DNA from: Chryseobacterium shigense
GTDB lineage: Bacteria > Bacteroidota > Bacteroidia > Flavobacteriales > Weeksellaceae
DNA length: 64,000 bases
Assembly (NCBI RefSeq): GCF_900156575.1
Contig: NZ_FTNY01000003.1
Coordinates: 496,001 to 560,000, forward strand
Reading direction: 5' to 3'
Made by a program: the position numbers and the translations under genes. Positions 27,601 to 34,851 of this stretch are shown here, one piece after another. The notes beneath the pieces were generated by a model, which was not told the origin of the DNA, did no database searches, and saw only the letters and a list, made by a program, of their open reading frames with translations. The first letter of the stretch is position 1, and each line of letters starts with the position of its first letter.

Positions 27601-28460
27601 GTGATGAATTCATCAGCAAATGGAAAACAGAGAGCTTCAATGCGATCATCAAAGCGTATGAAGATGCTTATACAAAATTCCAGGAAGAGCAGACAAGATT
27701 AGATGCAGAGCAGAAAGAAAAAGAGGCACAGCTTAAAGAAAGACAGGATAAGTTCTACCGTTTTATGGAGCATGATGTCTTAAAGCACAACTGTATTGCC
27801 TACCTGCTACAGGATTATCTTAATACCAATACATTAGGACTCGAAACAACAAACGGAGCTGCGGAAAAAACAACAATGGATAACTTCCAGGTATATCTGA
27901 GTGACAATCTGGATAGATATACCGCCCTTGCCAAGTTTATGGAACAGGCCTTCGAATGGGAAATTATGGATTATACCTTCTATCCTTACTACTGGGCCAA
28001 CCGTAAGAGCTGGCAGGAATTTTACCTGAGTGAGAGCATGGACCCATTGTTCAGAAGCTTCTTACAGGCAGGTATGGCAAGAATTATCGTTACCGTAAAA
28101 CCAGGCTTTGAAAATGCTGTACAGTTCTTCATGGAAACAGGAATTATCTGGAATGGCGGTGCTGTTCCGGTCATCGGAGACCCAATGTACATGAGTATCG
28201 TGGATGAAATGAGACAGCCTACAGGAGTAGCACAGGGCAAATACTGGATTACCAAAGTGCCAACTACGCTTACTATTCTTCAGGATAAGTCTACAGGATT
28301 ACCGGTTGAGGAACCTCTTCCAATCTTCCCGGAAACCGATCCGAACAATTGTGAGAATCCTTCGGAACTGGAGACTAAGACGAGTTTCAGGTTGGACAAG
28401 GATGCACAGTTATCACATAGTACTGATCCTACAACGTTACCTACAACAATCGTGGGATAA
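24642..28460 (+). CDS. Giant 1272-residue protein of unknown function
   Basis: The start is the ATG at 24642 (MATNNTPIKTAFTVGG); an earlier in-frame ATG overlaps the previous gene by 80 nt and is unlikely. It has no signal peptide or membrane segment. Residues about 290-380 are helical/coiled-coil, 480-620 beta-rich (FVNFSFEVEDISWSVANAKV). Residues 620-790 hold GVADYLKVVQSVHAYVPGEV, SNIENVMASELRHKS, a Ser/Thr/Glu-rich helix, then YRWIDK (from residue 787) and NYGKRTMFEFMVPEPSRLHR. The C-terminus has ESMDPLFRSFLQAGMARIIV and GGAVPVIGDPMYMSIVDE. I recall large uncharacterised proteins with the same phrases in many phyla, but can name no function. Last gene of the box-4 operon, before a strong terminator. 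Confidence 0.75.
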   Translation: MATNNTPIKTAFTVGGSLIGEGIINYKETNNMNTTNNASQTLFRFVSLRNPQLTETKDKNLGFIHRPKGATGIFDTAVAGRPAKTSKFGEMKRAASGFNNAGFETEKKIEEGIFKDLLIVGRKLSKRETLESNDWTYVTDYYKSLIDTNKNLNPEGIKTFTLLWNNFIYQIVTQGDFYIKEAISHILMAIQLGFANNQDLADPEIIKVNGEKPLEKALNSQVILPKSLFSEDNSETVSAGSARATAGETKPVLGAKTIQRLEAEARASLVVNKAIHRRDALTKLNTELEKIQKKYHKSRHQSYQEAYSRYVDENRERMEIYDRKLAEVESKITPETPEEEKKRLYDSLKEYEVPSFEFSFRNEIDLEDLKAKLSPESFDLFVDLFGEFNAGEVSKMADTESLQILSADTMKIGNQTIIIDDEIQSYSDALIVVQNNISSSMETALLNSPLQQQQYVNVGGASIPVNQSTARNPMAYSLYAHNSFRMSGTGGFVNFSFEVEDISWSVANAKVIATTDLAGSFEENYSNIQVVDNKITLPTCLVNKLRNTFTFRIEIIFDNGSFAYGDISEQYIKEDLSLTGMLTLKRAAIENPGEPEPVTIQKRKNFGIKRLGVADYLKVVQSVHAYVPGEVSNIENVMASELRHKSSVSRDYSEITDTTSKSQETEKISDTSKTSRTDMQTEVAKEVEKQQSISAYTRFSYGNDNAMKFEIGADYANNTAQHDSTRQAVMKSQEITERAMERVLTKISEERVQKIIKEYTETNVHEFDNRGKALTTNQPPQHITGVYRWIDKKMKNQIYNYGKRTMFEFMVPEPSRLHRLALTVAKAQVLTAPVDPRKAPEPWYMPDPKSANIEQIQHWAQIYGVQLDAFPAPTKQVIHTAASVPQTNDDFGVDYTQFTIPDNYAGKNASFHCEAGRNRGGGLQGSRYAEVYCSNFNGDFVGHNDRGDIIFDRASSGFNITGNVSFQVKGHNIRHYTVKATINCELSDEFISKWKTESFNAIIKAYEDAYTKFQEEQTRLDAEQKEKEAQLKERQDKFYRFMEHDVLKHNCIAYLLQDYLNTNTLGLETTNGAAEKTTMDNFQVYLSDNLDRYTALAKFMEQAFEWEIMDYTFYPYYWANRKSWQEFYLSESMDPLFRSFLQAGMARIIVTVKPGFENAVQFFMETGIIWNGGAVPVIGDPMYMSIVDEMRQPTGVAQGKYWITKVPTTLTILQDKSTGLPVEEPLPIFPETDPNNCENPSELETKTSFRLDKDAQLSHSTDPTTLPTTIVG

Positions 28461-28474
28461 TAGATAACCTTAAT

Positions 28475-28504
28475 AGCGGTGTGAAATATCACCGCTGTTT
28501 TTTT
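28475..28504 (+). terminator. Terminator of the fibre/giant-protein operon
   Basis: Stem AGCGGTG (28475-28481) and CACCGCT (28490-28496), 8-nt loop, then G followed by a T-run. It separates the box-4 operon from the metalloprotease pair. Confidence 0.85.
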
Positions 28505-28529
28505 TAAATTTAATCTTAAAAAACTCAAA

Positions 28530-30479
28530 ATGAAAAATATAGATATTAGAAATCTGGCAAGCATTGGAGTGGCTGATGTGGATGTTTATAAGACTGATAG
28601 GCGAAAAAATTCTAATTTTAAACTTGAAGGCGATGTATATTTTTGTCGTTCAACAACGAATGTTGATGATAAATTAGGTTTAGAAGATTCTGCGTATACT
28701 GGACAATTTGGTTTTGATAAATATAATGCAGATCATTGCCCCACTGGAAGTATAATTTATTATAAAGACAAAGAAGGAAAACCAATTGAAAGTAAACAAC
28801 ATACAGGTTATACCTGCGCATATCTAAGCATTTGGCCTCCTACAATAAATAAACAAAAAAGCACTTTCCTTCTATATGTCAAAACCCTAAATAATAACGA
28901 TGTTCCTGAACTATTAGAATATCATTGTAAAGAATGGAATGAAGATAGTAAATCTTTTACACGGGAAACTGACAAATTAAAAGTAATAAAAGAAAATACT
29001 CAAACTATTAATGATAAAAAATATTATAAAATAAGAATAGAATGTCTAAAGCCTTTCGAAAAGGATATAAGTATTGAGGCAAAATACGATGGTAAAACTG
29101 TAGGTAGATTAATTGCAAAAGCTAATTCAAAAGTATATGAGACAACGATACAACCTGTTCTTGTTACTTTTGGCTCACAAGCATCTACCAAAGTTGAAGA
29201 GAAAGAGCACAAAGATTTTGATTTTATTCCGAAATTAATTGAATTTTTTAATAATCAAGCATTTAATCAAGCCTATATTAGAGGAAAGCTTGCAAAAAAT
29301 ACCCATGTAGTACAATTCGTAGAAAGTGATTTTACGAAAGATGATGTAGTGAAAATGAAAGGGAAAAAATTGTTCATTAATTATACTGAAGCTAGCCAAA
29401 GAAATGCAATACTATATAATGATCTAATTGAAAATAAGTACTCTGCTTTATTTTATAATTCAATTAAGATTAGGGAAAATATTGAAAAAATGCATGATTG
29501 TATAAAAAAAATACTTATTGCATTCAAGAAAGATTTTAAGTATGATAAAGAATCTAATTTAAGAAAAGCAAAGAAATTTCATGAGGATCATACTGCAACC
29601 ATTGCCTGGAATAAAGTAAAAGATAATTTATATAAAGAATATTTAGAATATAAATCTGAGTATTTACAAAATAAAATTGTACATCTTGATCAAAATAACA
29701 TCATTTATGTATTCATTAATACATCCATTGAAGGTGGCAAAAACGAAGATGCTAAAACTCAGGCATATTCTTATCGGAGCTCGGGAGTTACACATATATT
29801 TAATAGCGCAATAAAAGATCAAGATGGACTTGCATTGGTTGTGCATGAAATAGGGCATTCTCTTGGCTTACCTCATACTTTCGAAGACGATATAAAAAAG
29901 GATATCAACAATTTAAATACATTAACTGATCGGAAAAAAGCTGAATTAGATGAATTAAATAATGTAAAAGCTGAATTAAGAAAATACTTCCCACTGGATA
30001 GCAAATATCGTGTTATACAATCTATTATTGAATCATCCGAAAAATCTCTTGTTGGAATTGAATTTTTTGAAAAAAGATTTCTAGTGAATATTATCGGAGA
30101 AAGTTCTTATCTAAATGAAAAATCAGAATTGATAACGGACAAAAAAACGTCAGTAATCGAGCTTGAAAGTATATCTTTACCTGATTTCGATGTAGAAAAC
30201 ACAAAAAAAAAGGTGCAAAAAGATATAAGAGATTACGCAAATCAAATTGCAAAAAAAATACCTTATATTGATATAACAAAAGAACAGAGTGAAACTTTAG
30301 AAAATATAATGGATTATAGACAATATGCTACGCCCCAAGACACCAGTACTCCAGAAGATGGGAAGCCAAACTTTAATAGAAATTTTAAATACAAATCGTT
30401 TTATCAATGGCAGTGGAAAAAAATGCTAGAAGAGTCAACAAATAATAATTATATTAGTCAAATAATAAATAAAGAATGA
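28530..30479 (+). CDS. Metzincin-type zinc metalloprotease, candidate toxin/effector
   Basis: A 649-residue protein with the extended zinc motif HEIGHSLGLPH at residues 439-449 and a Met-turn NIMDYR around M594, which together define a metzincin. The approximately 145 residues between them are lysine-rich and probably helical, longer than usual. The N-terminal 220 residues look like beta domains (FGFDKYNADHCPTGSIIYYK, STFLLYVKTLNNNDVPELLE). No signal peptide. The DNA is visibly more AT-rich and lysine/asparagine-rich than the neighbouring genes, which suggests separate acquisition. It follows a terminator with no island box, and its stop overlaps the next start by 4 nt. Effector function is an inference from context. 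Confidence 0.72.
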   Translation: MKNIDIRNLASIGVADVDVYKTDRRKNSNFKLEGDVYFCRSTTNVDDKLGLEDSAYTGQFGFDKYNADHCPTGSIIYYKDKEGKPIESKQHTGYTCAYLSIWPPTINKQKSTFLLYVKTLNNNDVPELLEYHCKEWNEDSKSFTRETDKLKVIKENTQTINDKKYYKIRIECLKPFEKDISIEAKYDGKTVGRLIAKANSKVYETTIQPVLVTFGSQASTKVEEKEHKDFDFIPKLIEFFNNQAFNQAYIRGKLAKNTHVVQFVESDFTKDDVVKMKGKKLFINYTEASQRNAILYNDLIENKYSALFYNSIKIRENIEKMHDCIKKILIAFKKDFKYDKESNLRKAKKFHEDHTATIAWNKVKDNLYKEYLEYKSEYLQNKIVHLDQNNIIYVFINTSIEGGKNEDAKTQAYSYRSSGVTHIFNSAIKDQDGLALVVHEIGHSLGLPHTFEDDIKKDINNLNTLTDRKKAELDELNNVKAELRKYFPLDSKYRVIQSIIESSEKSLVGIEFFEKRFLVNIIGESSYLNEKSELITDKKTSVIELESISLPDFDVENTKKKVQKDIRDYANQIAKKIPYIDITKEQSETLENIMDYRQYATPQDTSTPEDGKPNFNRNFKYKSFYQWQWKKMLEESTNNNYISQIINKE

Positions 30480-31381
30480 AAAATGTTATTTTTTTATTAA
30501 GTCTATTCGCACTCAATTTGTTTTGTGCTCAAGAACTTTTGGAGAAGTTTGAACAAGATGGAAAAATTGGTTTAAAACATCAAAATAAAATCGTATTGCC
30601 TCCCGTATATGATATGATTTTAACTAATATTTTAATTGTAACAAGTAAGGCAAATGAAAAAAACATTTATGATCAGAACTTGTCTTTACTGTATAAAAAT
30701 ACAGACTTTGTAGCTACTTCTTATTCCGAAGAGTTTGACATTTTACAGATTATTCTAAAAGATGGAAGCATGAAGAGTTACACATGGAATGGCATACTTA
30801 ATGATTATTCTAAATTGATCCCAAAAAAAGAATCAACCGAATCATACAAAGAAAGCAGAGATGATCATGGTAGCAAAACTTATATAATTGAAAAAGGGGC
30901 AATTAAAGAAGAATTCAATAATATCTTAAGTAATCCTGAAGATGAACTTATACATATAAAATATAGCATTAATGGAAAAGATGCTGTTTTTTTAAACAAT
31001 GCCAAAAAATTAGAAATCGAATATACTCAGAAGAGAAAAGGTCACTCTAATGACAAAATTATTGATTATGGATATAGTGAAGAGATTTTATTTAATCCTT
31101 TAAAAATACAATATATAATTTCAAAACAAGGGAGCAAGTATGGAGTTTGGGATTTTAAAGAAAGAAAAATGATACTCCCTTTTGAATATAAAAAAATTAT
31201 TTCATATCAAAATTACCTTAATTTAGAAAAAAACGGTTTGTATACCTATTATCCAAACATTGGTATGGAACCAAAGTACAAAAAATTAGAGCCCTACATT
31301 GGAAATTTCGCCAGATTTGAAACACCGGATGGTAAAAAAGGTTGGGTAGACAGAAAAGGAAAAGAATATTTTGACCAGTAA
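30476..31381 (+). CDS. Exported WG-repeat protein coupled to the metalloprotease, candidate immunity protein
   Basis: A 301-residue protein with a signal peptide (MKNVIFLLSLFALNLFCAQ). WG-type repeats follow: FEQDGKIGLKHQNKIVLPPVYD at the N-terminus, SKYGVWDFKERKMILPFEYKKI and KKGWVDRKGKEYF at the C-terminus. WG-repeat proteins are beta solenoids involved in binding. The ATG overlaps the protease stop (ATGA, 30476-30479), so translation is coupled. A cytoplasmic protease followed by an exported binding protein is a layout seen in effector/immunity pairs, with the second protein guarding the periplasm. Equally AT-rich as the protease gene. Ends at a strong terminator. Confidence 0.65.
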   Translation: MKNVIFLLSLFALNLFCAQELLEKFEQDGKIGLKHQNKIVLPPVYDMILTNILIVTSKANEKNIYDQNLSLLYKNTDFVATSYSEEFDILQIILKDGSMKSYTWNGILNDYSKLIPKKESTESYKESRDDHGSKTYIIEKGAIKEEFNNILSNPEDELIHIKYSINGKDAVFLNNAKKLEIEYTQKRKGHSNDKIIDYGYSEEILFNPLKIQYIISKQGSKYGVWDFKERKMILPFEYKKIISYQNYLNLEKNGLYTYYPNIGMEPKYKKLEPYIGNFARFETPDGKKGWVDRKGKEYFDQ

Positions 31382-31385
31382 TTAG

Positions 31386-31416
31386 TAAGCCACAGAAAAC
31401 TGTGGCTTATTTTTTC
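31386..31416 (+). terminator. Terminator after the protease/WG pair
   Basis: Perfect 10-bp stem TAAGCCACAG (31386-31395) and CTGTGGCTTA (31400-31409), 4-nt loop, then a T-run. Confidence 0.92.
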
Positions 31417-31443
31417 TTTTAAAAAAATATAAAAAATAAAACA

Positions 31444-31477
31444 CGACACGTTTTGTCGCATTAAGCCTATATATTTG
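31444..31477 (+). promoter_or_regulatory. Island box 5: operator plus -7 element, before the WYL regulator gene
   Basis: CGACA-CGTTT-TGTCG at 31444-31458 is the most symmetrical of the five copies, with perfect 5-bp arms, then 11 nt, then TATATTTG at 31470-31477. Its place before the regulator suggests autoregulation. The leader holds a short hairpin GCAGC/GCTGC (31502-31514) inside a possible 8-codon ORF, MKRSFAAA (31495-31521). Confidence 0.88.
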
Positions 31478-31532
31478 TCTTATAAAATTTTACCATGAAA
31501 CGCAGCTTTGCTGCCGCATAAATTATAGACGA

Positions 31533-32453
31533 ATGAAAAAAGATTTTTATCTGACAAGATATGCCTTAATTATCAAAAGATTAGAAAGTTCTCCGGCTAC
31601 CTATTCCCAGCTGGAGGACTATCTTCTTAACTCTTTCGAATTTCAGGATGCCGGGATCAAGAGCTATTCGATCCGTACGCTGCAGAGGGATATTCGGGAG
31701 ATTTCCGATCTTTTTAATCTTTCCATTCACAACAAAAAGAAGGGTGACAACCGTTATTATATTGAAAGCCGCCCCATCATGGAAGTAGATGAATACAATC
31801 AGAAATTACTGGAATCTTTTCAGGTAAGCAACGCATTAAATCTTCATCCGGATTTTTCAGATTTTATCTTTTTTGAAAGCAGAAAACCCACTGGGATCGA
31901 GCACTTCTATGATCTTTTCTTCGCGATCCGTAACAAGAGAGTCGTAAGCTTTGAGCACTACAACTACAAAAACAAAATAATGACTTCGCGAAAAGTGCAT
32001 CCTCTGGCATTAAAGGAATCCAAAGACCGATGGTACCTCATCGCGATTGACACCAAAGACAAGGTGCTGAAATCATTTGGTTTGGACAGAGTCAATTATC
32101 TGGATGTGAGCGACAACAAATTCCGTGAAAAGTATAATTACAATTTCAGGGAACATTTCAAAAATGCTTTCGGCGTTATGAATCTGGCGGAGCAGAAACC
32201 ACAGAATATTGTCATGAAATGCAGCAGACATCAGGGCGAATACATCCGAAGTTTTCCGCTGCACCAGTCTCAGAAAGAAACGAAAGAAACTCCTGAAGAG
32301 ATCTATTTTGAGTTCTTCTTACACCCTACCTATGACTTTATGCAGGAGATTCTCTCTTACGGAAAAGAAGTCACTGTTCTGGAACCTAAATGTTTAGTTG
32401 ATGATATCCGCACTCATCTCCAGGAGTCTCTGAACCGCTATCTGGAAAGCTGA
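31533..32453 (+). CDS. WYL-domain transcriptional regulator, presumed controller of the island
   Basis: This 306-residue regulator starts with a winged helix-turn-helix (YALIIKRLESSPATYSQLED to IRTLQRDIREISDLFNL, residues 8-65). The WYL domain follows (FAIRNKRVVSFEHYN, RKVHPLALKESKDRWYLIA with WYL at 167-169, KSFGLDRVNYLDV), then a C-terminal WCX-like extension (FEFFLHPTYDFMQEILSYGKEVTVLEP). WYL proteins such as BrxR and CapW repress phage-defence genes, and Caulobacter DriD activates genes after binding single-stranded DNA; ligand binding lies in the WYL fold. Here the gene has the best copy of the palindromic box found at four other island promoters, so it is the natural candidate to bind it. 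Sign of regulation (activation or repression) is unknown. Confidence 0.9.
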   Translation: MKKDFYLTRYALIIKRLESSPATYSQLEDYLLNSFEFQDAGIKSYSIRTLQRDIREISDLFNLSIHNKKKGDNRYYIESRPIMEVDEYNQKLLESFQVSNALNLHPDFSDFIFFESRKPTGIEHFYDLFFAIRNKRVVSFEHYNYKNKIMTSRKVHPLALKESKDRWYLIAIDTKDKVLKSFGLDRVNYLDVSDNKFREKYNYNFREHFKNAFGVMNLAEQKPQNIVMKCSRHQGEYIRSFPLHQSQKETKETPEEIYFEFFLHPTYDFMQEILSYGKEVTVLEPKCLVDDIRTHLQESLNRYLES

Positions 32454-32476
32454 TTTTACATGTAAAAGCTCATTTT
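32454..32476 (+). terminator. Likely terminator of the WYL gene
   Basis: The perfect palindrome TTTTACATGTAAAA (32454-32467) begins just after the stop codon and is soon followed by a run of T. The hairpin has no spare loop bases, so efficiency is uncertain. Confidence 0.45.
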
Positions 32477-32506
32477 TTTTGATTATATTTACATAAATAT
32501 ACTCTT

Positions 32507-33133
32507 TTGAAAGCTTTATTTTTATCCCTGTTCTGTCTCATTTCTTGCTTTTGCTTATCCCAGCAGAAGGAAGAATTCAGGCTTGTAAAAAACTATTACA
32601 ACCAGCATCGGAGCATGTTGAGCACAGAATTTAAAAAGAAATTCGATCTGGAATCAGACTCTTTCAGAAAGGCCGGTATAAAGGTTGATTTTACTCTTTT
32701 TATGAAAAAGATGGACAGCATTGAAAACGTATCCATGATAGCAGCTTTGTTAAAAGTAAGAAACATGGAAGACCTGCAATCGCTGAAAAGTCCAAAAGCC
32801 CTATCAGAAATCAAAACTAACAAGCCTGTTGTTTTTGAAAAATCAGCGGATTATCCCGGTGGATTTAATACGCTGAGACAGGAAATTGCCAATCTTTTTT
32901 ATACAGACGGCGTCTACAGTGAAGTAAAAACGGTAAAAACGGATGTCGATTTTATTGTGGAGAAAGACGGCAGTATCAGCAATGTACATGCCCAGGGAAA
33001 TAATTTCACCTTTAACAGGCAGGCTGAAATCGCCTTGTATTCCATTTCGGAGAAATTTTTACCCGCCATTATCAAAGGAGAAACGGTAAGACACCAGCTG
33101 ACACTTCCTTTAACCTTAACTATCGAAGACTAA
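32507..33133 (+). CDS. Exported TonB-C-like protein, TTG start
   Basis: A 208-residue protein starting at TTG (32507), because the signal peptide KALFLSLFCLISCFCLSQQ begins at once and a stop at 32480 leaves no in-frame ATG upstream. The C-terminal 100 residues (PGGFNTLRQEIANLFY, VDFIVEKDGSISNVHAQGNN, FLPAIIKGETVRHQLTLPLTL) match the TonB C-terminal fold used in many Bacteroidetes exported proteins that are not true TonB; there is no Pro-rich linker or N-terminal anchor. Function unknown. It abuts tadA with no gap, so the two are cotranscribed. Confidence 0.78.
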   Translation: MKALFLSLFCLISCFCLSQQKEEFRLVKNYYNQHRSMLSTEFKKKFDLESDSFRKAGIKVDFTLFMKKMDSIENVSMIAALLKVRNMEDLQSLKSPKALSEIKTNKPVVFEKSADYPGGFNTLRQEIANLFYTDGVYSEVKTVKTDVDFIVEKDGSISNVHAQGNNFTFNRQAEIALYSISEKFLPAIIKGETVRHQLTLPLTLTIED

Positions 33134-33565
33134 ATGTTTACTGACGAATACTATATGAAAATGGCGCTGCAGGAAGCAGAAACTGCATTGGAAAAAGATG
33201 AGGTTCCCATCGGATGTGTGGTTGTTTCCAATAATCGCGTCATTGCAAGAGCTCACAACCTTACCGAAACCCTGAACGATGTGACGGCCCATGCAGAAAT
33301 GCAAGCCATCACCTCAGCCGCCAATTTTCTTGGAGGCAAATATCTGATCAATTGTACGCTTTATGTCACAATGGAGCCATGTGTGATGTGCTCAGGAGCG
33401 CTTTCGTGGTCACAAATCTCCAAAGTAGTGATTGGCGCCAGAGATGAGCAGAGGGGGTTTATCAACAAGCATCTTTCTCTACACCCAAAAACAGAAATTG
33501 TAAGCGGAGTAATGGAACATGAGTGTTCAACCATCGTTAAGGAATTCTTTAAAAGCAAAAGATAA
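33134..33565 (+). CDS. tadA: tRNA(adenine-34) deaminase
   Basis: A 143-residue enzyme that converts adenosine to inosine at the wobble position of tRNA-Arg(ACG) or similar. Zinc and catalytic motifs are HAEMQAI (His ligand and proton-shuttling Glu) and EPCVMCSGALSWSQI (two Cys ligands). The N-terminal YYMKMALQEAETALEKDEVPIGCVVV and C-terminal IVKEFFKSKR are typical. Length is normal. The ATG follows the stop of the TonB-C-like gene without any gap. Confidence 0.94.
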   Translation: MFTDEYYMKMALQEAETALEKDEVPIGCVVVSNNRVIARAHNLTETLNDVTAHAEMQAITSAANFLGGKYLINCTLYVTMEPCVMCSGALSWSQISKVVIGARDEQRGFINKHLSLHPKTEIVSGVMEHECSTIVKEFFKSKR

Positions 33566-33590
33566 TTGGGGCTTAGTTACGGGGTATGGG

Positions 33591-33681
33591 AAGTTATGAG
33601 TTATGAGTTATGTAACCCGGGTATTGGAGTTGAAGATTTTCACATTTCACTTGCGTAGCAAAATTCACCATTGACAATCTT
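33591..33681 (-). repeat. Dispersed intergenic repeat, copy 1 (inverted relative to copies 2 and 3)
   Basis: The reverse complement of this stretch closely matches 38059-38160, including GCAAGTGAAATGTGAAAATC, the AACTCCAATA and GGGTTACATAACT parts and the TATGAGTTATGAG-like tail. Its end adjoining the membrane-protein gene also matches 37871-37930 (GTCAATGGTGAATTTTGCT). Confidence 0.75.
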
Positions 33682-33699
33682 AAATCTGATGTCTGAAAT

Positions 33700-34851
33700 C
33701 TATTCCATATCTTCTATAGTCACATGGAAAAGGGGTTTTAAAGCATTCATCTTTCGCCAGTTCAATTCTTTCGTCCTGACCATATACTTTCCAAAATTGA
33801 GTGTAAGAAGGCTGTCTTTTTTTTGATAAACATAATCTACCTCCGTCTTTTTGTTTGCATAATCTTCAAGAATAAGCTGATTCTTTGAACTCTGTGTATA
33901 ATGAAAATCCACCATCTTTTCACTCTTGTCCATCAGAATAATATAGCTGTTGCGGTGAAAGAAAATATATTGAATATCCGAATCTGTATCTAAATTTTTA
34001 AAAGCACCATGCAGGAAGGGCCGGTCTGCTTTATCATCATTAAAATTCCCTGAATTCATCAATGGAAAAAGGATCACTGCCATTGAAAGTCCTACAAAAG
34101 CAGTCTTGAAAAAGATCCAGACAGGGTGAAACTTTGATTCAGCTTCTCTTCTGTCTTCAAACTTGGGTTCCTTTTTTAAAATCAAAAAACGGAAGACCGG
34201 CTTCCAGTCATCTTTTAATGCAAAAACGGCCATAAAAAACAGGATCAGAGAAAAGAGTTTAACCGAAATATCAAATCCGATATTAATGAGAAAAATATTA
34301 ATCAGGATACCGATCGAGACTAACAGCCCGGCTGTACGGGTTTTATGGAAAAGAATCAGGAGTGCAGCCAGAAGCTCTAAAATTCCGGCAGATACAGAAT
34401 ACAACCTGGAAGTTCCCATCGTACTCCAAAACAGAATATCTTTATCCAGATTTCCAAAGCGCGAGTACAGAATATTAGGCTCGGGAAGATAGAATTGGGC
34501 TTTAAAAATTTTATCAAACCCGTATTTCATCAGAACCACAGCCAGATATAAAATGGTGATTTCCCTGGAATAATAAAGGATTTTTTTATGGTATTTTTGT
34601 TTTATTATCAGAGCAGCTATGATCGATATAAGCAGTAAAATAATGCTCAAAACAACCATAGAGATGCTATCGGAAGAGAAATCTGTTCTTGAATGCTTTG
34701 TTTTAAAAAGATTTTCTGTAATCCATGCCGTAAAATCTCCCCACAAGAACAAGGACGTTTTGTACTGAAACTCTCCTAGAAACTCCAATGGAAAAAAAAA
34801 CATAAAAAGCAAAAAGAAAATGCCTGCACACAGCAGAAAGCTACTTCTCAT
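33700..34851 (-). CDS. DoxX-like multi-pass membrane protein
   Basis: A 383-residue inner-membrane protein with about eight hydrophobic segments. The block YGFDKIFKAQFYLPEPNILYSRFGNLDKDILFWSTMGTSRLYSVSAGILELLAALLILF has the look of DoxX-like proteins. The last 110 residues are a soluble beta-rich tail (YIFFHRNSYIILMDKSEKMVDFHYT). I take the ATG at 34849-34851, which leaves an 11-nt overlap with the upstream gene; an earlier ATG at 34893 would overlap by 53 nt. It is the last of a two-gene minus-strand unit. No function is assigned. Confidence 0.65.
   Translation of the reverse strand: MRSSFLLCAGIFFLLFMFFFPLEFLGEFQYKTSLFLWGDFTAWITENLFKTKHSRTDFSSDSISMVVLSIILLLISIIAALIIKQKYHKKILYYSREITILYLAVVLMKYGFDKIFKAQFYLPEPNILYSRFGNLDKDILFWSTMGTSRLYSVSAGILELLAALLILFHKTRTAGLLVSIGILINIFLINIGFDISVKLFSLILFFMAVFALKDDWKPVFRFLILKKEPKFEDRREAESKFHPVWIFFKTAFVGLSMAVILFPLMNSGNFNDDKADRPFLHGAFKNLDTDSDIQYIFFHRNSYIILMDKSEKMVDFHYTQSSKNQLILEDYANKKTEVDYVYQKKDSLLTLNFGKYMVRTKELNWRKMNALKPLFHVTIEDME

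Noticed and set aside
18576-31477. Reading the five boxes as a CRISPR array, att sites or transposon ends
   Set aside because: They are kilobases apart, each at a fixed 11 nt from a promoter element and upstream of a coding region, with no spacers, integrase or duplicated target sites.
18576-31477. Reading the boxes as the -35 half of an ECF sigma promoter
   Set aside because: Each is followed by the ordinary TAnnTTTG element of the primary sigma factor, the box is partly palindromic, and no sigma or anti-sigma gene is present; a WYL regulator gene is.
18576-32453. Calling the island a prophage, tailocin, T6SS or extracellular contractile injection system
   Set aside because: I see no integrase, terminase, capsid, portal, sheath, tube, baseplate or ATPase gene. 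Only the endolysin-like and fibre-like genes recall such systems.
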